This document shows, piece by piece, positions 36,516-47,178 of a stretch of DNA of 64,000 bases (positions are counted from its first letter, which is position 1; each line of letters starts with the position of its first letter). The position numbers were made by a program, and so were the translations under genes. Under the pieces are notes generated by a model. That model was not told the origin of the DNA. It saw nothing but the letters and a program-made list of their open reading frames with translations, and did not search any database. Location: the NCBI RefSeq assembly GCF_000715075.1, contig NC_134082.1, positions 58,057,466 through 58,121,465 on the forward strand, written 5' to 3'. The stretch comes from Nicotiana tabacum. Its lineage: Eukaryota > Streptophyta > Magnoliopsida > Solanales > Solanaceae.

Positions 36516-37509
36516 ATATAATCCTCACAACTAGGCCCTCGGCTTCTCTCAGTCATTAACCTCACCATCAGACTCTCAGTCTATCTCAGTCATCAATCTC
36601 ACAATCATACCCTCGGTCTATCTCAGTAAAACAGGGAACTCAGCCCAAAACAATTTCCACATGTTAAGAATATAGTGATAAAGCCATATTTGAACAATAA
36701 ACAGGTAAAACAGGAATGAGAATATGCTTTCAAACAAATAGAGTGAGGAAAGATAGTAAAAAATGCCCCTAAGGGTCTCAACAAGTCGGCACAAGGCCCC
36801 AAACATGGCATACAACCCAAAAATATAATAATGTCAAACAATTAACTATCAAATACGCATTAAAATATTCGTTCGGGATGGACTAGGTCACAATCCCCAG
36901 CGGTGCTCTACCCCACGCTCGTCATCCAGCGTGCAAGTCACCTCAAAGTAACACAACGACGTATAATTCGGGATTTCAAACCCTCAGGACAGTATTTACA
37001 ATCATTACTTACCTCGAACCGGCTAATCCTCTAGCTCGCGATGCCTTTGTCTCTCAAATCGACCTCCGAATGCCTCGAATCTAGCCATAATAATTCGATT
37101 CAGTTAATAAAAATTATAGGAATTAATTCCATATGAAATTCTACATTTTCCATTAAAAATCCGAAATTGCACTCAAAATTCGCCCGTAGGGACCACATCT
37201 TGGAACCCGACAAAAATTACGGAATATGAAACATCATCCAACCATACCAATTTTACTAAAATCTGACATCAACTAGACCCTCAAATCTTCAAATTAAACC
37301 AAGAGGGTTTTCAAGATTTTCCCAACTAAAATCACCAATTAAATGCCAAAACTAGTAATAGATTCGGGTAATCTAACCAAAATTAAGTTAAGAACACTTA
37401 CCCCCGTTGTTTTCTCTAAAAATCTCCCGAAAATCGCCTCTCCCCGAGCTCCAATTTGGTAAAAATGGAAAATGGGATTCGTCCAATTTTCCAGAACTTA
37501 ACATTATGA

Positions 37510-37640
37510 CTGGTACTGTTCACACTGTTCACGACTGTTCACGACTATTCACAGGGTACTGTTCACGGTACTGTTCACGGGGTACTGTTCACGGGGTACT
37601 GTTCACGGTACTATTCACGAGGTACTATTTACGCAGGTGC
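37510..37640. repeat. LTR minisatellite, 'ggtactgttcacg' type
   Basis: Eight or more copies of 'gtactgttcac' in units of 13-18 bp. A shorter version sits at about 3428-3512 in the related LTR at the left of the window. Confidence 0.85.
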
Positions 37641-40452
37641 GGTCACTATTCACATGCTCGAAAAATGCAGAAACTGCCCAAAAAATTGCAACAACTTTTC
37701 TTTTCACTAAAAAAGCTCTAACTCCATCACACGAACTCGAAATTCGATGATTCTTGTTCCTATGAGTCACAAATAATAATATAAACATAGCTCTTCAGTC
37801 GAAACTCAATTCGGAGCTCATTTGCTCAGTTCAATACTCATTTCGCTTGTTAAACAATTAACTCATGTTTCGTGTCAAAAACCCAATCGCGACTTGATGA
37901 AATTATACCAAACTTTTCAGATCAATCCTATAATTCATTATCAAAATTCTGGAAGTCTCGAAATCAAATTTCGATCTCTAGAACTAAAAATGTATCTTTG
38001 GATCATTACATGTTTATGCTCAAAACGGCAAAATCTTCCAAAAACTCTTCCAAAACTTCCGAAATCCGAATTCGATCAAAAAGTCGACCAAACGACGTCC
38101 AAATGACCTGAAATTTGGCACACACATCACAAATGACATAACTAAGCTACAACAACTCTCGTAATTCCATTCCGACCTACGGATCAAAATCTCACCTATC
38201 AACCGGAATTCACCAAAAATATTAACTTTGCCAATTCAAGCCAAATCCTTCCACGGACTTCCAAAATGCATTATGATCACGCTCCTAAGTCATAAATCAC
38301 CCAATGAAGCTATCCAAATCATAAAATTTCCGATCCGAGCTCATTTACAAATAAGTCAACTCTTAGTCAAATCTTTCAAATTCAAAGCTTTCAACTAAGA
38401 CGGTTCCTTTAAATTCATTCCGATTTTTACTGAAAACCAAAATCAACGATCTACATCAATCATAATACGTTACACGGGGCAATTCATGCCCAGGAACTGG
38501 CGATCAAAGTGCAAAAGTTCAAAAAGACCGGTCGGGTCGTTACAATAATAATACTCTCTCTTTTCCACCCTCTTCAGAGATACCTATGTCTTATTCTCCA
38601 CCACACGGCTATACTGAGCTGCCACAGCATCACGAGTCCTACACCTTTATCTAGACACCAGGTCTTCTATCACAGGGCCATAGGACTATATGTCCGACAT
38701 ACAGTCCAGTTGTCTCACAGCCACGTGGATCACAGCCATCTGCATCACAGCCACATGGATCGCATCCCTACATATCACACCCACATGGATCACATCAATC
38801 TATATCATAGTCACTCAAGTCACAACCATCAGTATCACAACCATATGGGTTGCATTTAGCTATGTCGCAGTCACAGGGATCGCAACCATCTTCATCATCG
38901 ACTCCATCCATTTCAGGCCTTCGCCTGCGAGACAGTAGCTCTAAGCCCCCTACAACATCTACACATGTCTCTGATACACATGTTGAGGATGATGATCTAG
39001 AGGTAGTGCATTATGACCGCTATGGAAGGATCATCATAGTCTCTGAGGGTGACGGGTAAGAGTTATTTGCCATTTTTGCATCTATAGTTTTATAATGTTT
39101 TTAATAATATATTCATGTGCTTTTATTGCTAAATTGCAGGTTCAAGACGGGTAAGCAGACTACGAAGATAATCACCAATGCCATCAAAAAGCTTTATGAT
39201 GGCCCCTATGCGACTTGGATTGATTTTTCATTCTCGCTTAAGGAGCAAATTTTCAATCGGTTTAAGGTATAAATATTTTTTAAGCAGTTTAATAATTTTT
39301 ATTTATGATGTTTCCATTTAATATTTAACTTTTGAAATGTAGAGCAAGTGTGTATGGAAAGATCGCTATAGCATGGAAGTGGCTGCAAATTTTCATCATA
39401 AAACTCGCAAGAGATTGGCGAATCATTTCTCGGACGGTAGAAAGAAGAATAAGAGGTCTGGCTGGTGTCTTGAGCATTTGTTGAATGATTTGTTAAAGCA
39501 ATGGCAGACCGCGAATTTCTTAGAGAGGAGCGAAAAAGGAAAAAAAGCTTGCTCATTCGAGAAGGGATGCTCCTTGTACACTGGGGGTTTCATCAGCCTG
39601 GGGATAATAAAAAGAAGATTGGTAATTGCTTAAATTATTTTACTTTTCTAAGTATATCAATTCTATTTATTAACTAAATTAATTTATTTTCAGGAAAAGA
39701 AGTATGGGCGTCCAATGAGCCATGATGAGCTATTCAAGGAGACGCATATTGTAAAGAAGAAGAAAGAGGGGGATGTAGATAGGTGGGTCGAGGATCGGAC
39801 AAAGACTGCATATGTAAGCTTTCAATTTTCTTTAAGTGTCATAATTTACTTTTATAAGAATTTTTAAATAGTATTTTAATTTAAAATAATATAGGGTCGC
39901 CACCAAAGTAACGTGGAGGACTTCATTCGTAGTCAGCCAGCTGATGAATCAGGCAAGCTAACCCAACCTTCGGACGAGGATGCTGAAAGAATATGGTTGG
40001 AGGTTGTTGGCGGTCCAAAATAGGAGAAGGTATACGTGATTCCTATGAAAAAATTCTATCGCTTTAGGTGTGAAATGCAAGGAATAGGGACTTCCTTATA
40101 GAGCGAGGAACTTAATTGGGAGAGCCTCTCGGCTATGCGGGAGACAATATTAAAGCTTACATCTGAGCTAGAAGCGGCCAAGGAAAAAGAAAGGCTTAGA
40201 GATGCTCAATTCCTTGATATGCAAGCTCAGATCAGAACTCTTCTTTCTACTGGAGCTTTTCCGTTGCCCCGGTCTCGTGAGTCATCGTTAGAGGCTTGAC
40301 CTCCACGTGATTGTTTCTCCCGTCTTCCTCGTGATCATTTCTCCCTTACTCCCCGTAATCGTTCTCCCCGTCCTCCACAAGACTGTTCTCTATATCGTCT
40401 TGTAGATGAAAGTTCATCAGATGGTGATGATGTTATAGAAAATACCCCTTGA

Positions 40453-40899
40453 CCAATACTTTCATATACTTTGAACTACACTAATAAAACTAGTTTTGAA
40501 TTAGATTGAACAATTTTTAATTTGTTGTAATTAGTTTTTGCTTAGTTTTGGATTTTGATATTCAATTGAGCTTTAATTTGTTAGTTTTAAAGTATTAATT
40601 GGATGTTTGGTTATTGTTGGATATTTGGTTGGATTTGTGGTGAATTGGGGATTGTATAAGGTGAATTGGTGATTATTAGATGTGAATTGGGGGTATTGGT
40701 ATACTGTTATACTGGGTATATTGTTGTTGTTGTAATTGGTGGTGGGTGGGCTTTCGTTGTGTAAAGATCCAATAATTAGCCGGCCCAACTAGTTTTATTA
40801 GTCAGATGAATGGACAAGAAAAGTCCAAAGAAAAGGAGTTCTTCGGCCTTCAAGTTTTGTTTAGGCCTTCTAGCTTACGTCAGGCCCCAAGCTAAGCTC
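40453..40899. other. AT-rich spacer between CACTA remains and RABF2
   Basis: No gene is seen. The expected CACTA 3' terminus (CTAGTAGTG) is absent, so the element is truncated here or ends unrecognised. The stretch 40600-40745 is GT-rich with repeated 'ggtgaattgg' and 'gtgaattggg' units. The RABF2 promoter probably lies in the right part. Confidence 0.5.
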
Positions 40900-40907
40900 T
40901 TTATTTA
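40899..40907 (+). promoter_or_regulatory. Candidate TATA-like element of RABF2
   Basis: 'tttatttat' about 110 bp before the ATG, followed by a pyrimidine-rich leader ('cttctttccaaccgtctc') typical of plant 5' UTRs. It is not a strong consensus. Confidence 0.3.
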
Positions 40908-41015
40908 TCCGCGTCAATTTTCCACTTCTTTCCAACCGTCTCATCAATTACGTCTCTTACTCAATACCTCTGAAAGACTCTGTAAATTCTTCATTTTTAC
41001 CTTCCTCATTTGATC

Positions 41016-44000
41016 ATGGCGTCAACCGGTCACAATAATCTCAATGCAAAACTCGTAAGTCTGATTCATGCATGCATCAATTCCTCCTTTTTATTGCTTC
41101 TGTTAAAAGCTTTTTTCTTCTCTATCAATCATTTATGGATTAAATTTGATGGTGAGTTTAATTGACTGTTCAGGTGTTATTAGGGGACATGGGAGCTGGT
41201 AAATCAAGCTTGGTTATACGATTCGTCAAGGGTCAATTCCTTGAATTCCAGGTATTTTTCTTTCTTAACAAGCCTTCAAATTTTGACTTTTTAGGGGTTT
41301 TTCCCCTAGTTCTCAAGTTCATGTAATTTTGTTGATGATCACAGGAATCGACGATCGGAGCAGCGTTCTTTTCGTCAACGGTGTCAGTTAACAATGCTAC
41401 GGTGAAGTTTGAGATCTGGGACACTGCTGGTCAGGAGAGGTACCACAGCTTAGCGCCTATGTACTACAGAGGTGCTGCAGCTGCTATCATCGTGTATGAC
41501 ATCACAAGCACTGTAAGATTCTTTTTATCAACAACTACCATTCAATCCATAACTAGTTGGAGTCAGCTATATATAGCACTCCCTTCACGTCGTGTTGTTT
41601 GACTAGACACGGGATTCAAGTTAAAAAGAAAAACTTTTGAACCAAATCTTAGATATTGTTGTGATTGTAAATTATATCATTAAGGGGTCAAATGAGAAGT
41701 TTATAGTTAAATTATTTCTAAATATAGAAAAGTATCTTTTTTCGAACTAAAAAGGCAAGTGCATCGTATAAATTGGGTCAGAGAGAGTAATATTTATTCA
41801 GCTCATTGGTCTGCTTCAACTTGTTCCACATGGATTACGATGAGGATTGCTAAAGGGCTTATAACTATCCCACCTGATCAAGTTAGTCTCATGGGTTCGG
41901 CCCTCATGTTCAGTCTGCTAATCAAATAGCAATTGAATGGGTCTTATGAATGCAATAATTTTGGCTTTATACTAGTTGCCTGAATGCATTGGTATTGCAA
42001 CGTGAAAAGGAATAATAGAGTAATCGGGAACAGAGGTAGCTTCATTTTGTGCATTAGCTTGCAAGAACTGCATTTATGCTTGTTCTTCACTTACTTGTTC
42101 TCTTTATGCTTTTATGGACATTTTTGGACCCTGGAGAGCAGCTGGGCTTGAGTGGATGAAAGTAGTAGTTTGATTTGTCATTCATGTTGAATTAGGACTA
42201 CAGGCAGAATATTTGTTCATGTTTGCTTTTGCTTTCCCTTTGTCGATTTTGCTTCTGCATAATTATCATTATCATCAGGGTTGGAGCTAGAAATTTCAAT
42301 TCAAGGGGGGTGGGGGACAATTATAAAGTCTTAAACAATTTAAGTTAGCGTTTTTCTCTTAGGAATGGCCGTTTCACTAAAATTGTAAAAAAGTTATTAA
42401 AATCTTAAGGAGCTAGAAGATCATTTTCCTAAATTTCATTTGTTCGGCGTCTTACGGCCAACACTTGGCAATGGGCAGCATCACGCATGTTTATCTAACT
42501 CTTTGCTGTGCATGTGTGCTGTCTAATTGTGTGTGCCTATGTCTATGCATGTCAATTTAGATAATATCATTTTCATTCTTGGTGTAATCTTCTTTTACCT
42601 TCTTAATTTAGGAATCATTTGCACGAGCAAAAAAATGGGTTCAAGAGTTGCAGAAGCAAGGTGCTTATCTCTCAAGTTATCTACTTTATTCGAATCGAGA
42701 AGTTCGAATATTCTTTCTTTATCAGTTTATTGCAAACAATATAGAGATCTACAAACATCTTTTTTATCCATTTCTCTGTGTTGTCCTGTACTCCATTACT
42801 TTATTTCCTTATGACTCAAATAAGGTTATTAAAGGTATCACAACTTCATCTGAATATATTTTTCGGTAAAGTGAAGTAATTTTTTAACAATTGCACAGGT
42901 AATCCCAACATGGTCATGGCTCTTGCTGGAAACAAAGCCGATGTGGAAGATAAGAGGAAGGTGACTGCAGAAGTAAGTGTTTTCTTTCTTTCTTTCTTTC
43001 TTGTGGCCTTGTGGGTATACGTGGTGACGCCTACCATATTCTTATTTGAGGTTACTTTGATTGCATTGCACTTTGTCCAACCATCTGATTGGAAGCACAG
43101 TTCTTGTATTGATTTCATCATATTGTGTCTGGTCTCAATTCTATAGTATAGTTCTACACATTTCCTATCTCTAGACTGTTATGGAATTTGTAAAAAGTAG
43201 TTATGAATGTTCTCATTTTGTCTATTTAAGTTTTAGGACAGGTGTTTATTATTCATTGAGGATAACTGATTTTTGACAGAGAAACATGTTACTGGCCTCT
43301 AGATACCTGGTTCAAATAATGTAAAACTGAAACACTCATTGTTGTGGTCTGTGGGAATCAACTTGTGCAATCCAGAGCTAAAGGAAAAGTCTGCTGGCTT
43401 TCCTTTTTCCGAAATGCTATTCTATAATTGAGTTTTTTGCAATTAAAAGATATGTAATCAGAACTTGGCATTTGTTATTAATAACTTATTCTACTGGGTT
43501 AGTCACTTTCCATTTTCTAAGATATACCATTAATTGGTTAGTTAAATTTCTTGGCTGTTTTGTGGTTCCTGATATATAGTTTTCTTGATACGGCTTTCGC
43601 AGGAAGCACGCCTGTACGCAGAGGAAAACGGTCTTTTTTTCATGGAAACCTCTGCCAAAACTGCTACCAATGTCAATGATATTTTCTACGAAATAGGTAT
43701 ATTCCATTGTTTTGTTGGTGTGCATGTTTCCTTTTATTGGTCTCTTTGTTTTTCATCTGTTCTTTTCAATGGCTTATGCCACAGTAGGTGAAACATTCTA
43801 CTACTCAGGCTTCTGAAATTTGACTGTGTAATTCAAATGTACAGGGTCAGTCTTGTCTTATAGGTTTCCTTGTTATCCTTGTGCTATGCAATACTCAGTT
43901 TTTGTGGGCATAGTTTTAAGGAATTGTCTGGCCGGCAACATTCACCCTCTCTTAAAATATAAAAGATGTTTGTTGGCTTATGTTTACTAGTTGCAGTAGT

Positions 44001-45319
44001 TGCTAAAAAGCTCAGCAGTGTTCTTTCCTTTTTCTTTTCTTTGGGTAAGACTTTGGGTATTTTACTTGCACAAAAAAAAAAGCCTTAGTTTTAGCACATG
44101 AGACATATATGTCGGATTTCTGACTGGAAAAATCAAATGGTTGCAAATTGTTACAAGTACTAGCTTCTTGAGGCAAACAGGACTCCAATGGCTAAATGGT
44201 TCCAAAGCATAGTGTGAGAGCTACATTGCACTCTTCTGGATATATTAGAGACTTCTCCGGTGCCATTTGATTTTGCTATCTCTCAGCTCACTGTATGATA
44301 ACCCTTTTTAATCCAACCATATTATAGGTCGGTTCTGTGTAATCTCATCTACGTTCTAACTGATCTGGGAGTGAATGAGAAGCTTGTCCTGGAATACATA
44401 AATGGTTATTCGAACAGTAATTTAGCAATCCTAGCATGCATCTCTTATTGATTCAAACTTGAACTAATCCCAGCTGATGTTAACTGCAATATGTAAATTT
44501 CCTAACAAATTTCATGCTACATGAATCGCAAGATTGTGTACATTCATTTATGTCAGTTACAAGCGTATGCTCTTGTCACATGAAGAAAACTATAAGATTT
44601 TGCAAAAGCAGTGTTTTGTATTGATTAATAAATGTCCCCTCAGCTTAGCTCCTCGCATAATTGGTGGTAAATCTTACTTTTTGCTCTGTGAACCTAAGTT
44701 ATCCATGTTATAGGTAGCTCTTATAAATCCTGGGATGTTTTTGGTTAATGCGCTGATCACCTACTGCTTGAGAAATTGCAAATGGTCTTCACTAATTTGA
44801 TCTATTTCACTGATGGATTGGTTATCTGCTAATTCAACCTAACAAAAGTTAAAGGTGCATACCTGAATACTTTGGTACCTGCACTTAAACGTTACTAACA
44901 CAATGCACCCTGACATGTTTTTCAGAGCTTTAGTGTGCTTCAAACCAAGATGTCCAGTTTAGGCTAGCTTCAATGTCAGTCATTGAGTACACTCTAGATT
45001 TGGTATACAATTGGACCACATGACATTATTTAGGAATTCTCTTTTTGGGACAATGACTACATAATTGCGTCCATTTGTTCTTGTTTATGTTTTATATTTT
45101 GGTTGTTACTTCCTAGACCGTGCTTTTAGGAGGTCTCTCACTTCTATTTTGCATGTCAGAGAAGTTAAATTTCTCTTTAGTTACCTGCTGCCCTAACTTC
45201 TGAGTTGGAATCCTACAGCTAAACGGTTGCCTAGAGCTCAACCTGCACAAAATCCGGCAGGAATGGTACTAATTGACAGACCAGCGCAGGGATCAAAAGT
45301 TGCATCATGCTGTACTTAA
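41016..45319 (+). CDS. RABF2: Rab5-type small GTPase (RABF2 subfamily), seven exons
   Basis: Rab5 GTPases of the plant RABF2 type act on endosomes and prevacuolar compartments in endocytic and vacuolar transport. Exons: 41016-41054, 41174-41251, 41345-41512, 42612-42660, 42899-42972, 43603-43696, 45219-45319. All introns are GT-AG, and the joined frame is 603 nt (200 aa plus stop), the usual family length. Motifs: P-loop GDMGAGKS (17-24), switch I 'ESTIGAAFF' (40-48), WDTAGQE (64-70), NKAD (123-126), ETSAK (151-155) and C-terminal Cys198-Cys199-Thr for geranylgeranylation. Introns 3 and 6 are the longest (1099 and 1522 bp). The start gives the expected short N terminus before 'NAKLVLLGD'. No stops or frameshifts were seen; it is the only apparently functional gene of the window. 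RABF2a or RABF2b cannot be decided here. Confidence 0.96.
42980..43003. repeat. (CTTT)n microsatellite in RABF2 intron 5
   Basis: About five CTTT units just after the exon 5 donor site. No expected effect on splicing. Confidence 0.75.
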
Positions 45320-45786
45320 GTATTATCATCTCTATCGCTCCATTCATTCCGTGAACATCACCCATCATTTCCAGACGTTGCTTGCTTTTCATGCTGTGCT
45401 GGTACTGGGTTTGAAGTCAGGAAAATGGGAGCCGCGTTGTTTACTCTGAAATACCCAGTAGAATATGTAGACTATGTACTCTTTTGTTTGTTTAGTCTGT
45501 AAATAGTTGGAATTTCCTACGACCTCTTACCCCCAACTTATCATTGATAATTGGACCCTGTTACTCCCAAAAAACTATGTATAGCAGTATAGGTTAATAA
45601 GTTTTGCCCAATTAAGTTAAGATTGGAGCAGCAGAACTCAAATGCATATTGCGAGGCAGTGATTAGATAATAAAAAATTTAAAAAAGATTCGTTTAAGGT
45701 CAAGATGATTGTAACTGAAATTAATCCGCTTGATAGAAACCATTGTTTTAAAAGGGGGAGCGTCCGGCGGAGCATTTTACTTGTTA
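45320..45786 (+). other. RABF2 3' UTR and downstream spacer
   Basis: After the stop, T-rich sequence with 'tttgtttagtctgtaaatag' (about 45482-45510) is typical of plant 3' ends. No canonical AATAAA is close by; 'aataaaaaat' is at about 45669. No further gene is seen before the Helitron-type end at 45787. Confidence 0.45.
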
Positions 45787-46438
45787 CTAGTTTTAGAATA
45801 CGTGCGTTTGCACGTGAAAATTGCGTCTCTTAATAAAAGAGTTGTATATACTAAGTATAAACTATGTATAATAGAAAAACGTCCAAATAAATGCTACATG
45901 TATTTAAATGAAAAAATGAGCGTAATTATATTTTAGCGCGATAGAAATTAAAACTATTAGATATTTATAAGAATATCAACAAAAAAAAAAAAAATTGGAT
46001 GGTATTAGTGCCACTTTTTTATCTTGTGCTTTAGTACGACAATGTCTGCATTTCAACTAAAAAGTACATAATAATAACTATATTTCAGTAATAATTCCTG
46101 AATTTGGAGAGCTGTTGCTTTTTCGAACATTTATGTACTACTAATATGTGTAGTAGATATATGAACTTTCCTTCACAAGCTTATTAAGAAAAATGGAGGG
46201 TACAATCTAAAGGATAAAGAATTACAATTTTACCTCTGAAATTCTACCTTTGGTATATTTTACCCTTAAACATCATATAGCGAGTCAATAGGTTTTCATG
46301 CATAAATTTTTGGAGCGTGGAAAAATTAGTTTATTTTGAGAAATATTTTTTTTAAAGTGCTTTTTTAAAATTACTTTTGGTGAGAAGCAATTTTTGTTTA
46401 GCTAATTAATTTGAAAAACACTTCTAAGCAGCAATAAA

Positions 46439-46599
46439 TGTTTGGTCAAACTTTTAAAAAGTATTTTCAAGTGTATTTTCTCAAAAGTGCTTCTCAAAAA
46501 AGTGCTTCTGAGAAAAATCTACTTTTTTTTTGTTTCTCCAAAATTGTTTCTGCTTCTAATCAAAAGCACTTTTTTTTATTGGAGAAGCTTGGCCAAACA
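46439..46599. mobile_element. MITE-like sequence with short inverted ends
   Basis: Ends TGTTTGGTCAA (46439-46449) and TTGGCCAAACA (46589-46599) are inverted with one mismatch. The interior is rich in 'aaaagtgcttct' and its complement 'agaagcactttt'-like words. Related words extend left to about 46340, so the true element may be larger. No clear target duplication. Confidence 0.4.
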
Positions 46600-47082
46600 T
46601 GCTATAAATCTCCCCGTAAGGTTATAATTTCAGGATCATACCTGAAACTTACAATTAAATATTATATCAGTTGTATTAACTACCTTGGATTCAATTAATA
46701 ATTATTTATCGTAATAAATGAATAAGTTAAACTAACTTCTAACTTACGTTTCATTTCGTTAATATTATTTCTCTTTATTTCTTTTTTGCTTCTCCAAGGG
46801 AGGCCTAAACTCTCACTAAAATATCAAGTACGTCTGCAAAAGATATTAAAAGAAAATATATTTAAGTTAGTAATAAATTATTAAGTAAATAGAGGTAGAA
46901 TATTATTCATTCATTTAATATAAAATTAATCGATGAAATGTGAAGAAATTAAATGAAACCAAAAGAAATCACCCGATATTTTCCCTTGGCGCATTGGACT
47001 ACCTCTTCGAATGAAACATAACCTTTTGAAGAACTAATGGTATAAAATTTATTATTGCAATCTTTTGACTATGCTATCTTTA

Positions 47083-47178
47083 CAAGGTAGGGGTAAATTC
47101 TGCACATACACTATCCTCCCTAGATCCTACTTGTGGATCGTGCAAAGTATATTTTTGTTATTGTTGTTATTTGTTGCA
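47083..47178 (+). mobile_element. Degenerate SINE relic (tobacco TS type, 3' part)
   Basis: 'aaggtaggggtaaattctgc' followed by 'actatcctccctagatccta', 'cttgtggat' and a 3' tail of TTG/TTA repeats ('ttgttattgttgttatttgt'). This order and the TTG-type tail resemble the 3' part of the TS SINE family of Solanaceae. The tRNA-derived 5' part is not recognised. Identified from memory of the family, so moderate confidence. Confidence 0.5.

Larger units (their letters stand above)
35170..38544 (-). mobile_element. Solo LTR of a Ty3/gypsy element (3375 bp, TSD ATAAT)
   Basis: A single LTR, TGTCATGACCCC...GGGTCGTTACA on the plus strand, with TSD ATAAT at 35165-35169 and 38545-38549 and no internal region. 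Orientation is minus by comparison with the LTR at 1426-4523, which it resembles throughout. Perfect flanking repeats on a single LTR indicate unequal recombination between the two LTRs of a former full element. Minisatellites lie at 36210-36515 and 37510-37640. Confidence 0.92.
35084..40452 (+). pseudogene. Second CACTA gene (Transposase_24 / Ptta-En/Spm type), split by a solo LTR
   Basis: En/Spm elements carry a second, often DNA-binding, protein beside TNP2. A start 'MTGKGQGNNDPTSSRGREK' at 35084 is cut by the LTR at 35170-38544. Downstream are a low-complexity part with repeated 'SQPHGS'-like units (about 38700-38900) and an acidic segment ('THVEDDDLEVVHYDRYGR'). Exons with GT-AG borders follow at 39140-39266, 39343-39621 ('YSMEVAANFHHKTRKRL'), 39694-39813 ('KYGRPMSHDELFKETH') and 39895 onward, ending in a coiled-coil-like 'LKLTSELEAAKEKERL'. 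This order fits the Plant transposase (Ptta/En/Spm) family. Stops: TAG 38652, TAG 40021, a TAG near 40099 and TGA 40297. A final TGA is at 40450. Same strand as TNP2. Confidence 0.8.

Noticed and set aside
40738..40800. Possible CACTA 3' terminus before RABF2
   Set aside because: No CTAGTAGTG or close variant and no inverse of the 'cgacca' subterminal motifs; only GT-rich sequence.
46438..46698. Open frame of 86 codons ('MFGQTFKKYFQVYFLKS')
   Set aside because: It covers a MITE-like AT-rich repeat; composition and position explain the frame.
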